Shown: piece by piece, positions 44,825-53,935 of the stretch
Numbering within the stretch: position 1 is the first letter of the stretch
Layout of the letters: every line of letters starts with the position of its first letter
Origin: Nitrosospira sp. Is2
Lineage (GTDB): Bacteria > Pseudomonadota > Gammaproteobacteria > Burkholderiales > Nitrosomonadaceae
Direction of reading: 5' to 3'
Length of the DNA stretch: 64,000 bases
NCBI RefSeq assembly: GCF_033095785.1
Contig: NZ_CP137134.1
Location: forward strand, 310,001 to 374,000
Position numbers and translations under genes: made by a program
Notes under the pieces: generated by a model
Databases searched by the model: none
What the model was told of the DNA's origin: nothing
Seen by the model: only the letters and a program-made list of their open reading frames with translations

Positions 44825-44847
44825 ACCCGCTTCGGCGGGTTTTTTTT
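44825..44847 (+). terminator. Rho-independent terminator of PEP-CTERM cluster
   Basis: ACCCGC-TTCG-GCGGGT followed by seven T residues. It uses the same stem-loop as the terminator at 10993. Confidence 0.8.
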
Positions 44848-45006
44848 GGAAATATATTAGTCGCAACGGTGACGAGTTCCGACCCGCGTTTTTTTCCCCG
44901 ATAAAGGGCCTCACAGCAGCAGCATGAGATCTCCGGTAGCATTAGTAGCCCCGCATCTTTATTATGACCAGCAAAACGCCGACCGTAATATTTAACGAGT
45001 TCCCCA

Positions 45007-45690
45007 GTGCATATACTTATTGTTGAAGACGATCCCGCGATTGCCACCAATCTTTATGATTTCCTCGAGGCTCGCGGTCACAGCGTGGATGCAGCTGCAG
45101 ATGGAATCACTGGCCTACATCTCGCCGTAACCCAAAAATTCGACGGAATTCTGCTTGATCTTGGTTTGCCGGGAATGGATGGCATCACATTGTGCCGGAA
45201 ACTCCGCAAGGAAGCCGATATCGACACGCCCGTACTGGTGCTTACCGCGCGGGACACTCTGGACGATAAGCTTAAAGGTTTCGATTGCGGTGCCGACGAT
45301 TACCTGGTCAAGCCATTTGCGCTGAAGGAAGTCGAGGCGCGGTTGGTGGCCATGCACAAGCGTCATGGAGGCAAAGTCACCGGTCGGCTGCTTGAAACGG
45401 GCCATCTTTCGTTTGATCCAAAAACGCTCTCCGTCCAGTTCGCAGGCGCAAGCGTTAAACTTCCACCAAAGGGCATGCGCTTGTTTGCGCTAATGATGAG
45501 CGAGCCAGGCCGGGTATTCAGCCGCCGGGAACTGGAATCGGAAGCATGGGGGGGTGCGCAGGGTACCAGCGATACCTTGCGCACCCATATGTACGAACTT
45601 CGCCATGCGCTAAAGAGGGCGGGAGGATACGACCCGATCGAAACAGTTCACGGCCTTGGCTACCGCCTGATTTCTGGTGCCCCCAGTTAA
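45007..45690 (+). CDS. OmpR/PhoB-family response regulator
   Basis: 227 residues from GTG 45007. The receiver domain (1-118) has the phospho-acceptor Asp51 in FDGILLDLGLPGMDG, acidic pair EDD at 7-9, and Lys in YLVKPFALKEV. The winged-helix domain has RVFSRRELESEAWGGAQGTS and IETVHGLGYRL. This subgroup (QseB/PmrA-like) normally pairs with a membrane histidine kinase, but none follows; the next gene is unrelated. It may be an orphan or have lost its kinase. Confidence 0.9.
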   Translation: MHILIVEDDPAIATNLYDFLEARGHSVDAAADGITGLHLAVTQKFDGILLDLGLPGMDGITLCRKLRKEADIDTPVLVLTARDTLDDKLKGFDCGADDYLVKPFALKEVEARLVAMHKRHGGKVTGRLLETGHLSFDPKTLSVQFAGASVKLPPKGMRLFALMMSEPGRVFSRRELESEAWGGAQGTSDTLRTHMYELRHALKRAGGYDPIETVHGLGYRLISGAPS

Positions 45691-45860
45691 GAGCCCTATC
45701 CCTCAGTTAACGTTAACAAACATGCGTGACCCAACCTGCCGAGCTCGGATCACTTTCAGACGGTTCGCGCCGCCATTGTCTTCTGCCCCCGCCGCCAGTC
45801 TTTATACGTGAAATCAGGTCTTATGCAGCCGGACCGCACGTAGGTCAGGCATGAAGGCTA

Positions 45861-46097
45861 ATGATCCCCATCAAAGAAAACATCCTGAGGCTTATTGGTG
45901 GGGAGTATGTTGCTGCGGAAACCAAGCAGTTGCCAGATCCCAATACAGCAAAGGAAGAGTTTCAGGAAACGGTTATGGAGGTACCTAACTTGGGCAAAGT
46001 CAGGTTTACCTGCAGGCGGTTTAAATCAAAGCATCATAAATCCGTCAATATTGTCTGGAGTGCGATAGCTGCCGTGAAAGTTGATCAGGTGCCTTGA
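45861..46097 (+). CDS. Small hypothetical protein
   Basis: 78 residues, MIPIKENILRLIGGEYVAAE... then VPNLGKVRFTCRRFKSKHHK. A short alpha/beta protein, basic in its second half. No family recognised. Start context GGCTAATG is modest. Confidence 0.45.
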   Translation: MIPIKENILRLIGGEYVAAETKQLPDPNTAKEEFQETVMEVPNLGKVRFTCRRFKSKHHKSVNIVWSAIAAVKVDQVP

Positions 46098-46103
46098 GAA
46101 TAA

Positions 46104-46590
46104 CTATTTAATTACTGGATCATTAGAAATAACGTTCGTTGGCTGTTTTCCCTGAATCTGCTGAATGAGTTGATTAGCATCAAGACTTATATTTAAATTG
46201 CAAGAATTGATAAAGGCTCCTATGAGCAATAGCGAGGTGAAATATAGTTTCCTTTTAACATTCCTTATCAATTCACCGAAAGTGGGATCGATTTTCTCGA
46301 CCTCTCTAGCCAATTCCTCAGCAGGCTTTTTCTCTTTATAGGCATTCTTAACAGCCGTACCAAGCACTTAACTTCTGCTGGGTAATATCGGGAGCAGAGA
46401 CAATTGACAATATCCCATCTATTACATCAAATACGCCATCTGCAATATCCGCCCAGGCACCACAAAATGGGCATTCCTCCCTATTCCCAGACAGAGTTAC
46501 GTTCTTCACCCCAGGGCCAAGCTGAATACCGCGCGAGGCAAACAGCCCTCCACATGATGGGCAGGAAGCAGGAATTTGAACGTAACTCAT
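46104..46590 (-). pseudogene. Zinc-ribbon plus membrane-helix protein, probably frameshifted
   Basis: The first part (46590 onward) reads SYVQIPASCPSCGGLFASRG and EECPFCGAWADIADG, two CxxC pairs of a zinc ribbon. A helical FDVIDGILSIVSAPDITQQK follows. The frame stops at 46348. The overlapping frame continues LGTAVKNAYKEKKPAEELAR, a hydrophobic helix LYFTSLLLIGAFINS and an end at 46104. The join is at GTGCTTGG near 46366. A two-base loss would explain it, though the second part could also start on its own GTG. Function unknown. Confidence 0.5.
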
Positions 46591-46702
46591 GGGCGACGCC
46601 TGTTAGAAGATGGTAAGAGAATTCTTAACGGCACGTTCGGTACGAGCTTAATGTCCATCTAGGTACACCACACTAACTAGATAAATTCCAGACGGAAAAA
46701 TC

Positions 46703-46920
46703 ATGATATGTGCATCGTGCGGAGCGGACGAACTGAAGCCTGACGTCCGGGACATAAAGCAAACCTACAAGGGCCGGTCAACATCATCAAAGATGTGCAC
46801 GCCGACTGGTGCGGCCATTGCGGAACATCGGAAATAGACGCAGGACCGGGAGAGGGCGAACGGGTGTCGAAGGAAATGTGCGCCTTCGTGAAGAAGGTCG
46901 ATCAAGAACAGTCGGATTAG
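46703..46920 (+). pseudogene. MqsA/YgiT-type antitoxin N-terminal domain, frameshifted
   Basis: ATG 46703 starts MICASCGADELKPDVRDIKQ, TYKGRS, with the first CxxC of the MqsA zinc domain. After a frameshift near 46782 the next frame has IIKDVHADWCGHCGTSEID, with the second CxxC, and stops at 46920. MqsA binds and neutralises the MqsR RNase and represses transcription through a C-terminal HTH, which is absent here. No mqsR gene is nearby. A relic of a toxin-antitoxin locus. Confidence 0.6.
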
Positions 46921-47047
46921 GGTACATCATAATACACGCTCAAGCCTTTAAGCCTTTAATTAAAAGGGCAATTAAATCGAGCTTTGAAAAATTAGGTTAT
47001 ATTGTTAAACATTCAAAGTGAGATATTTAATAAAAGGCAAAGGAGAA

Positions 47048-47314
47048 ATGATGAATCCAGAAGAAATCATGACACTTGAACAGCAGTGGGCGCCACTTCA
47101 AAAGCGTATGGAACAACTAGGTCAACCTGCAGACAAGATAGAGGCTATGCGTTGCTTTTACTATCAAGGCGTCGTTGCTACGCTATTCGTAGTCCAAGCA
47201 GCATTCCCCAACCTAAGTGAGCTAACGCCAGAACAACGGCAATTGCTTTTAAGGTGCAAAAAAGAATTAGGGGTGCATGTAAAAGAGGGTGCAGAAGGAC
47301 AACTCAGTCACTGA
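47048..47314 (+). CDS. Small hypothetical protein
   Basis: 88 residues from ATG 47048 or 47051, with an AAAGGAGAA ribosome-binding site; the frame is open from 47018. Helical: LEQQWAPLQKRMEQLGQPAD, KIEAMRCFYYQGVVATLFVV. No family recognised, but the strong ribosome-binding site and codon pattern support expression. Confidence 0.55.
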   Translation: MMNPEEIMTLEQQWAPLQKRMEQLGQPADKIEAMRCFYYQGVVATLFVVQAAFPNLSELTPEQRQLLLRCKKELGVHVKEGAEGQLSH

Positions 47315-47369
47315 AAATCTCAACTCTTTGTCATTCTGAGGTACACCTCAACCATACACCTGCACCTGA

Positions 47370-47927
47370 CAGACCAGTCAGAGAATTGGATACGTTCGTG
47401 TGAGCTCGCTTGACCAGAACGCCGAGCGCCAGCTTGACGGCATTTATTCGGACAAGGTGTTCACCGACAAGGCATCAGGCAAGGATACGAACAGGCCACA
47501 ACTTCAGGCAGCCCTGAATCATCTTCGTGCAGGGGATACGCTCGTCGTTCATTCCATGGACCGGCTGGCACGAAATGTGGAGGACATGCTCAGGCTTGTG
47601 AGGGAGATGAAAGATCGAGGTGTATCGGTTGAATTCATCAAGGAGAATATGAGCTTTACGGCAGGCAGTGATGACCCTCGTTCCATCCTGATGTTTACTA
47701 TGCTCAGCGCCTTCGCACAGTTTGAGCGTTCGCTTATCAGGGAAAGGCAGCGGGAAGGCATAGCGCTGGCGAAGGCCAAGGGAACGGTCTACAAGGGCAG
47801 GAAGCCAGCGTTAAACGCGGAGAGGATTGCTCAACTGCGAGAACAAGCCGCAACGGGTGCAAACCGGACAAAACTGGCGAAAGAGTTTGGAATAAGCAGG
47901 GAGACTCTTTACCAATATATCCGATAA
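47370..47927 (+). pseudogene. Serine recombinase, start codon lost
   Basis: The open frame begins right after a TGA at 47367 with QTSQRIGYVRVSSLDQNAER. The resolvase fold is present: IGYVRVSS with the nucleophile, SMDRLARNVEDMLRLVREMK, and a C-terminal HTH ending TKLAKEFGISRETLYQYI. No ATG precedes the first strand. A start at GTG 47400 would remove that strand but keep the serine. Either a relic or a protein using a rare start. It is not closely related to the resolvase at 37311. Confidence 0.65.
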
Positions 47928-48078
47928 AAAGGGGTAAGGCCGGGAAGGAAGAAACGCCACTAATTGCCGATGAACTCAGCAGAGGTTAAAGGTAAATATG
48001 GCCCATCTCCTGCGAAATATCCCCCCAATGGTTCGGACCGGCTGGAATGCAGTCGGCTCCAACTCAATGTCATGTGGT

Positions 48079-48492
48079 TTATTTTGTCACAAGCAGGTTT
48101 TTAACCTCTTTCACTCCAGCCACCGCGCCAGCCAGTGCTTTGGCCCTATCGCTGCTTTTCGACGAATCGATTGATCCGCTTAATGTCACCACGCCTTTTA
48201 TGGTATCAACACCGATTTGTAGTGTTTTGAGACCGGGCTCGGCAAATATGCCTGCTTTTACCTTGGTCGTAATCTCGGCATCATCAATAGTCACACTGGC
48301 CTTCTCGCCTTGCTTGCCAAGTTTTACACCGATTTCATCGGCTGCTTCACCTATTCTCTTGCTGGCTTCACCAGCCGTCTGGTCTATTTTTTTACCTGCG
48401 GTTTCTGCGGGCCCCGGCTTGTCGCATGCGGTAAGCCCGCAGACGAATAGCATCGAGATACCGATTAATGTGAGATTCTCTTTTACTTTCAT
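48079..48492 (-). CDS. BON-domain lipoprotein
   Basis: 137 residues. Lipoprotein signal with lipobox LTAC near residue 23, then a charged helical linker (KKIDQTAGEASKRIGEAADE) and one BON domain (DAEITTKVKAGIFAEPGLKT to VKNLLVTK). Likely periplasmic, anchored in the outer membrane, with an envelope-stress role as for OsmY/YraP relatives. One BON domain, unlike the two-domain protein at 14570. An AGGAACC ribosome-binding site precedes the ATG. Confidence 0.87.
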   Translation of the reverse strand: MKVKENLTLIGISMLFVCGLTACDKPGPAETAGKKIDQTAGEASKRIGEAADEIGVKLGKQGEKASVTIDDAEITTKVKAGIFAEPGLKTLQIGVDTIKGVVTLSGSIDSSKSSDRAKALAGAVAGVKEVKNLLVTK

Positions 48493-48725
48493 TTTGGTTC
48501 CTTTTTAATTTTATTTACACCGCTAAAAATACATCCTGATTGATCGCCCACGACTGAGCCATAGCCCTTTTTCTTGTGCTGACTGCAGCGCTCCCGTCGA
48601 CTCTGCTGACCAACCGTGTCGCCCTGTTCTTTGTCGTCCCGCTGACCGTCAGTCTGCATAAGGTGAGTACGGCACCGGTAAGGGGTCTTATCGCTTTTGT
48701 TAGGTTTTTTGGGTTGCGATAGAAA

Positions 48726-50090
48726 CTAAAGGCCGCGAGCCAACAAGCTGGCGCCAAGTTCTTTTAGCCGAACAACAAATGGACGTTGCCGCCATTTTTC
48801 CAATATGACAAGCTGGGAAGATTCAATATCTTTGTCGAACAGTGCCTTCATTTGCGCACCGAATTCTTGCCCAAGAACGACCGCGTTGATTTCCTGGTTT
48901 TGCTCCAAACTTAACCAGTCAAGATTGGTCGAGCCTATGGTGGACCACACGCCGTCGACTAATGCGGTCTTGGCATGTAATAAAACATCCTCCCGTTCAT
49001 AGATCTTCACTCCAGCACTCAGCAATTGGTCATAGTAAGAGTGTGCCGCATAAAATACCAGGTTCGAATCGGTTTTGTTCGGTAACATTAATCGCACGTC
49101 AACGCCGCGTTGGGCGGCGCCCTTCAACGCAGTCAGTAACCGTGAATCCGGTACAAAATACGCAGTAGTCACGTATGCATAGGTTTGAGCGTTGTTTATC
49201 GCGGATATAAGCGTAGCGTAAAGGCGGCTGTAAGGATCAGCGGGTGAACTGCCAACGGCACGCACTACTTCGTTACCCCTACTGCCTATCTGCGGGAAAA
49301 AAGATTTCGCTGCGATGGGCTCACCCTGCTGTTTTTCCCACGTCGCCACAAACAATTTCTGGAAATCACTGACGACGGGGCCTTCGATACGCAGATGGGT
49401 ATCGCGCCATGGTGGGGAATCCCTAGTAGGAGGTTTTGATCTGAATGATCCGCTGGAATATACGCTGCTAATATTGACGCCCCCTACAAAGGCGATCTGG
49501 CCGTCAATCACGAGCAACTTACGGTGATCCCGGCCTACTTCCCATTTCTTGCGAAGGCTCAGCGGGTTGAGGGGATTGAATTCGAGTATCGCAATTCCGC
49601 TGTCGATTAATGGCTGGAAAAAGTCTTCAGGTGTATCGGCTGATCCCACGCTGTCGTAAATCAAATGTACCTGTATGCCCTGCTTTTGCTTTTCAATCAA
49701 CGCAGCGGCAAAGCGACGACCGACTTCGTCGTCTTCAATACTATAGGTTTCCATGTTGATATGATGTTTGGCGCCCTGTATCGCCGCATACATCGATTTG
49801 TAGGTGGTGGGACCATCGATCAACAGCGTTACCTTGTTGCCCATCGTAAGCGAGCTTCCCGAGAGTTCCTCTTCCTGGGCAAGATGCTTGTTAAAGATAT
49901 CTGTTTCAGGACTGCCTTTTTGGAGATGCGCGAGGACTGCCTTGCTTTCCTGGATAGAGAGTATCCCCTGTGCGCCATTGACGTGCACGGAACGGTTAGC
50001 GTGTGCGGTTTTATCTGGGATTGAGCGGGAACCGCACCCAACCAGCAGAATCATCGCGCACAGAGCTACCGAATATATCGGGGCTTTCAT
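48726..50090 (-). CDS. Phospholipase D / cardiolipin synthase-like lipoprotein
   Basis: 454 residues. Lipoprotein signal with lipobox LVGC near residue 19. Two PLD catalytic HKD motifs: GRDHRKLLVIDGQIAFVGG and LLHAKTALVDGVWSTIGSTN (with LD after). The spacing fits the cardiolipin-synthase family, which joins phosphatidyl groups; an envelope-anchored relative is likely. A long linker after the signal (about 30-90) is atypical. A frame of this length without breaks argues it is functional. Confidence 0.87.
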   Translation of the reverse strand: MKAPIYSVALCAMILLVGCGSRSIPDKTAHANRSVHVNGAQGILSIQESKAVLAHLQKGSPETDIFNKHLAQEEELSGSSLTMGNKVTLLIDGPTTYKSMYAAIQGAKHHINMETYSIEDDEVGRRFAAALIEKQKQGIQVHLIYDSVGSADTPEDFFQPLIDSGIAILEFNPLNPLSLRKKWEVGRDHRKLLVIDGQIAFVGGVNISSVYSSGSFRSKPPTRDSPPWRDTHLRIEGPVVSDFQKLFVATWEKQQGEPIAAKSFFPQIGSRGNEVVRAVGSSPADPYSRLYATLISAINNAQTYAYVTTAYFVPDSRLLTALKGAAQRGVDVRLMLPNKTDSNLVFYAAHSYYDQLLSAGVKIYEREDVLLHAKTALVDGVWSTIGSTNLDWLSLEQNQEINAVVLGQEFGAQMKALFDKDIESSQLVILEKWRQRPFVVRLKELGASLLARGL

Positions 50091-50149
50091 GAAACGAGCC
50101 TCTTCTGGGAGATATTTACCAGACCGTCAAAATGAAGACGCACGGAATG

Positions 50150-50656
50150 TTAACCCCGGTAACCCTTTGAGCGCATGCAAGAAGAATAAGCGGCCTGATA
50201 TCGTGCATCATGCGACTTACTTTCATTGAGGCCGTAGAGGCTACCGCCTGCTGCACCGGTTAAGCCTCCTATGGCGGCTCCTTTTCCCGCATTCCCTCCC
50301 CCCGCGATGGCACCTCCGGCGGCACCTACTGCTGCTCCAATAGCAGCACCCAGCACGGCACTTGTGAGCACTTCCTCGGTTTTGCTGTTTACCTGATCAT
50401 CTGCATACTCGTTGCATGTTGCAATGATGGACTGTGAAGGCTGCGCCGTCATCCGCTGGTTCTTTACCCGGACGACGTTCGCGCTCCCTACATTCTGAGT
50501 CACCTGGGCTTTCGTTTCACTCATTCGCACCGTTTTGGATTCAGGAGCCTCAATCTTTGATTCTCGTCCTGCTAGCATTGTGACCCCGACTGTTGTGCCC
50601 ACCAACACTATTCCGATTGTTGCGAGCATCCATGGGTTAAGCGATTCGTGCGACAT
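50150..50656 (-). CDS. Glycine-zipper (YMGG-like) membrane protein
   Basis: 168 residues from ATG 50656 (MSHESLNPWMLATIGIVLVG), an N-terminal transmembrane anchor. A linker and a glycine-zipper region follow (VLGAAIGAAVGAAGGAIAGG, GKGAAIGGLTGAAGGSLYG), then SSCMRSKGYRG. Glycine-zipper proteins of this kind are inner- or outer-membrane anchored and often near stress genes. The frame is open upstream but the ATG with TCAAGGAAAATACC leader fits best. Confidence 0.8.
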   Translation of the reverse strand: MSHESLNPWMLATIGIVLVGTTVGVTMLAGRESKIEAPESKTVRMSETKAQVTQNVGSANVVRVKNQRMTAQPSQSIIATCNEYADDQVNSKTEEVLTSAVLGAAIGAAVGAAGGAIAGGGNAGKGAAIGGLTGAAGGSLYGLNESKSHDARYQAAYSSCMRSKGYRG

Positions 50657-51399
50657 GGTATTTTCCTTGAAGGTACTTCGTTGCCCTTGGGCTCGGCTAA
50701 CGCAGCCGAGAATTTTAGTGGGAGTTGCGATCCTGGTAGCCATGAGCTGCTTTTCGCTTATCATGACTGCGAACCTTTCGCTGTATTTCTTAATTCTGAC
50801 CACGAGCTTGGCTGCCCTGATTTCTCAAGGCCGCTCGATTCCGGCCTTTTGTTTCCAGTAGGCCACTCGGCGTTTGAGTTCTCACTTCCTTTCTGACTTC
50901 TGTAACCAAACGCCGCCCTACCGGGTTTCTAACTGCATCCCTACTCGAATGCCGTTTGGTATCTTCGCCGGCTAACCCGGACTTTCTAAAGCCCAGCATG
51001 ATGCCGGCCAACAATAGCTCAAGCCGACTGTAGGCGCGTTCCCGCTCCTTTAGAGCGCATCTCACATTTGGAATCGTCGCCAGGCAGCAACCTGAGTCTC
51101 GAGTTCTTCCGCACACTTTACTCGCATCGATGGTAATGACTATTGGACTGAAGTACACCCTAGGGAGTCGGTCACTGGGTTCTGGTTCATGTAAAATTTC
51201 GGAACTCTTTACGGACGCAAAAAAAAGATTGGAAAGCGGTGAAAAGCAGGAAAGCCCGGACTATGCGGGGACGTACATCCACATCAACTCGTTAAGGCTC
51301 AGCCAAAAAAGCTGTACCAAAGTCCACTGTTAATTAATCCCGAAGTCCGTAAGATCGGAGGAGTGCAGAAACACGTGACATTCCAGGCGAGATTGAGCT
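50657..51399. other. Gene-poor region
   Basis: No gene is supported. The 20-base repeat partner of 7711-7730 lies at 51141-51160. Frames up to 122 residues occur, but none has a family match or ribosome-binding site. Confidence 0.4.
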
Positions 51400-51656
51400 G
51401 AGGCGAGCGTACGCAAATGAGCAGGATATTGTCATAGAAAAGGACGGCAAGCGCGAATACTATCGTCCCAATTGATATTTTTGAAGACATGGCGGCGTCT
51501 TACCAAGGCTTGGACCATGTTGCTCTTTATAAAGCAGCTGAGGCGACGGACGACGGAACTCGCATTCCTGCCGAGGCTGTCGATGCCGAACTCGACGGCG
51601 TCCATCCGATCAAGGCATGGGCTATCAATGTTCTTTATCAATTTCACAAGCGTTAA
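51400..51656 (+). pseudogene. HTH antitoxin fragment, frameshifted
   Basis: The frame from about 51452 reads TIVPIDIFEDMAASYQGLDH and then TRIPAEAVDAELDGVHPIKA. This matches the central part of prevent-host-death or RelB-like antitoxins with a C-terminal XRE domain. The 5' part (IELRRAYANEQDIVIEKDGK) is in another frame, and the HTH is missing, replaced by WAINVLYQFHKR at the end. It is a relic; no toxin gene lies near. Confidence 0.5.
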
Positions 51657-51695
51657 ATTTTCCGGTTGATCTTTTTACAAAGTAAGAGGCGGAGC

Positions 51696-52076
51696 ATGTC
51701 CAGTACAAACGTAGAATTTCTCGTCGTCAATATCTCCAAGATCGAGGCTATCGTCGAGGAGCTGCCACACATTGGGTCGCGAAGGGAGATGAAGGCCAAA
51801 GTCGACGAGATCCTGCGGCTTGCTGAGCTGGCGCGGCAACAGGCTTACAGGCTGGCTGATAGCGAATCGAAAGAGACTTACGCGCCGAACTTCGATGTTC
51901 TGTGGGGCGGCCGGCCAAAGAAAGATGGAGCCGAAACGCCTATTAAGCCACCCAGACTAGGGAAAAATGAGCCGACACAGCTGGAGAATATTGGCACAAC
52001 GGAAAGGCGTTTAGAGAGAGTTAAAGTGACGTGGGAGCGCCGTATTAATCCTTGGAAATACAACGGAGAGGACTAG
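51696..52076 (+). CDS. Hypothetical protein
   Basis: 126 residues from ATG 51696 with an AGGCGGAGC ribosome-binding site. The N-terminal half (EAIVEELPHIGSRREMKAKV, DEILRLAELARQQAYRLADS) is helical, and the second half is proline-rich and basic. No family recognised. Confidence 0.5.
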   Translation: MSSTNVEFLVVNISKIEAIVEELPHIGSRREMKAKVDEILRLAELARQQAYRLADSESKETYAPNFDVLWGGRPKKDGAETPIKPPRLGKNEPTQLENIGTTERRLERVKVTWERRINPWKYNGED

Positions 52077-52252
52077 CATGGAGAGGCTCAGGCTTTCCTC
52101 TGACCACTGAAGCCTTCCAGTGTTGGCGCGTGACGAGAAATGTGAACATGCCGACCCCGGCGAAGAACACCTTAACTCATTGCACAAATTGATGGCATGG
52201 CGCGGTGGGGAAGAAAGACAGCAAGCAATAGACAATTGCTTAATACATCTAA

Positions 52253-52960
52253 ATGTGCGGCCGCATAGAACAATCCGAAACACGTGGGCACGACGCGAGG
52301 GGCTCTTATCCCAAAATTTGGGAGCCCGATTGGTTGGGTGGTGATCCTGGCCCCGAGTACAACCTTAGCCCTGGTCGCCCTGCCCTGTTGCTCCATTTGT
52401 TGACAGGAAAGCTTCAGTCCGATTACCTCACGTGAGGGTGCAGAACGCCGAACGAGGCGGCGGCGAAGCGCAAACCATGGACCAATGCGCGGGTAGAGAA
52501 GGCACTAACGGGCCGCTACTTCCGGCACATGTTCAGCCAAGGACGAGTGATCATTCCTGCGGGTGGATGGTATGAATGGACGCTCGAGAATGGGAAGCGA
52601 CCTTGGTACATTACAAGGCGAACACATCAGCCAATCTTCATGGCTGGTCTTTCCAATTACGGGCCGAATCAGCATGGCGCTCAGCAGCAGAAGGTTGAAG
52701 TGGGATTCGTTATTGTCACTGAGGACTGTGAAGGCGGCATGGTGGACATACATGACCGTAGACCCGTGGTGCTGGAACCCGAGGACGCGTTGCGCTGGCT
52801 AGATCCTGAGACACCGGTCGAGGAAGCGGCACGTATTGCGCAGACACGGTCTCTGCCCACAGCAGAATTCGTCTGGTGGAAGGTGGACCGGGCAGTAAAC
52901 CGGGTCGATCCGAACAACAACGGCAAGCACTTGCTAGTGCCCATAAGCGAGAGCGCCTGA
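52253..52960 (+). pseudogene. SRAP gene, copy D, single nonsense codon
   Basis: The frame is open end to end except for one TGA at 52433-52435, where relatives have the Trp of TWGYR. So TGG has become TGA. Before it: MCGRIEQSETRGHDARG with Cys2, then PEYNLSPGRPALLLHLL. After it: GCRTPNEAAAKRKPWTNARV with the conserved Asn, GWYEWTLENGKRPW with Glu, and VDIHDRRPVVL with His, ending VPISESA. The total would be 235 residues, the usual SRAP length. Every active-site residue is kept, so this is the freshest loss of all copies. Confidence 0.85.
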
Positions 52961-52999
52961 ACTGCTGGTGTGTGCCGCTACTAGTCCGTACTTTCCGCC
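52961..52999 (-). pseudogene. Vestige of HU 3' end beside SRAP copy D
   Basis: After the SRAP stop, TGTGCCGCTACTAGTCC and TACTTTCCGCC match the junction between SRAP fragment and HU stop at 57553-57592 almost exactly. The similarity ends within the last HU codons; no HU body is present. Confidence 0.6.
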
Positions 53000-53135
53000 T
53001 CCTGCCCTTCACCGTTGACGCGATAAGCCTTGTTGAACCTCCCGTCTGGTCTGCCAGGTGTCTCATGCCCGCTCCGTTATGCCAGTGAAGAAAGCCTGAG
53101 TTTCTTCCGGCCGAGGTTCTGGAGCTTCACACTTG

Positions 53136-53582
53136 CTAATTTTCCGAATTTTTTTTTACCAGGCTACGGCGGATAGCTACTTTTGCATCATGAAATTGTT
53201 TGTAGCGAGAAATCAAGAATGCACCGAAACCTAGAGAGAATAATGCAAAACTAGTTTGCCATATCTCGCTTCCGGTCGTGAACTCAACAGTCAAAAAAAT
53301 TAAACCGATGGCTACGAAAAAAGTAATTATTAAAATTAGGCCCAAGTCCCACTTATCTGCAAAAACATTTGCATCCTTGATGAAACAGGCAATAGCCGTA
53401 AAAGAACCATCGGCCTCTGCGGACTCAACAGCTACAACCATTTCCGAGGATCTCTCAATAGGTACTGAACTTGAGATTACTCGGATTCGCTGCCCATTTA
53501 CGGTAATTATTGCATAGTAAGCTGCGTCACCTTCCTGGTAGTTAAACACTACATCCGTTACGAGACCACTTATCAAAAACAT
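53136..53582 (-). CDS. Hypothetical membrane protein with N-terminal beta domain
   Basis: 148 residues. The N-terminal 70 residues (SGLVTDVVFNYQEGDAAYYA, NGQRIRVISSSVPI) look like a small OB-like or beta-sandwich domain. Two hydrophobic helices follow (LGLILIITFFVAIGLIFL, TSFALFSLGFGAFLI). No signal peptide. No family recognised. It stands alone. Confidence 0.55.
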   Translation of the reverse strand: MFLISGLVTDVVFNYQEGDAAYYAIITVNGQRIRVISSSVPIERSSEMVVAVESAEADGSFTAIACFIKDANVFADKWDLGLILIITFFVAIGLIFLTVEFTTGSEIWQTSFALFSLGFGAFLISRYKQFHDAKVAIRRSLVKKNSEN

Positions 53583-53893
53583 CGTAACCCTAAGTTTTCA
53601 GAAACATCCTAATAATTGCCAGTGATCGTAACTGCGTTTAGCCACCGGCCAACCCACTAACGGCGCCAAAGCGTGAATTCTTGATCGGTCTAACTCTCGA
53701 TTATTCATTCGTCCTTTCCTGACCGTGCTAACAATAGCAGAAATCAACTGCCCAGAGCAGGGATGACACTGACCTTCAGCGATACCGTAAATTCAATACA
53801 GGAGGGTCGCAGGTAGGAGATGCCAGGACAGGTAGTCCCTTTGTACCTATGTTAAAAACGGTACGAAACCAGATCCACCTGCACCCGCGCTGG
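53583..53893. other. Intergenic region
   Basis: About 310 bases without a supported gene, between a membrane protein and the terminator of the HAF-repeat gene. Confidence 0.35.
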
Positions 53894-53894
53894 G

Positions 53895-53926
53895 AAAAAA
53901 AGCGCGGACGTTATCCGCGCTTTTTT
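53895..53926 (-). terminator. Rho-independent terminator of HAF-repeat gene
   Basis: AAAAAAAGCGCGGA pairs with TCCGCGCTTTTTT with a five-base loop. It lies 9 bases past the stop at 53936 and is symmetric, so it can act in both directions. Confidence 0.8.
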
Positions 53927-53935
53927 CGTACTACA

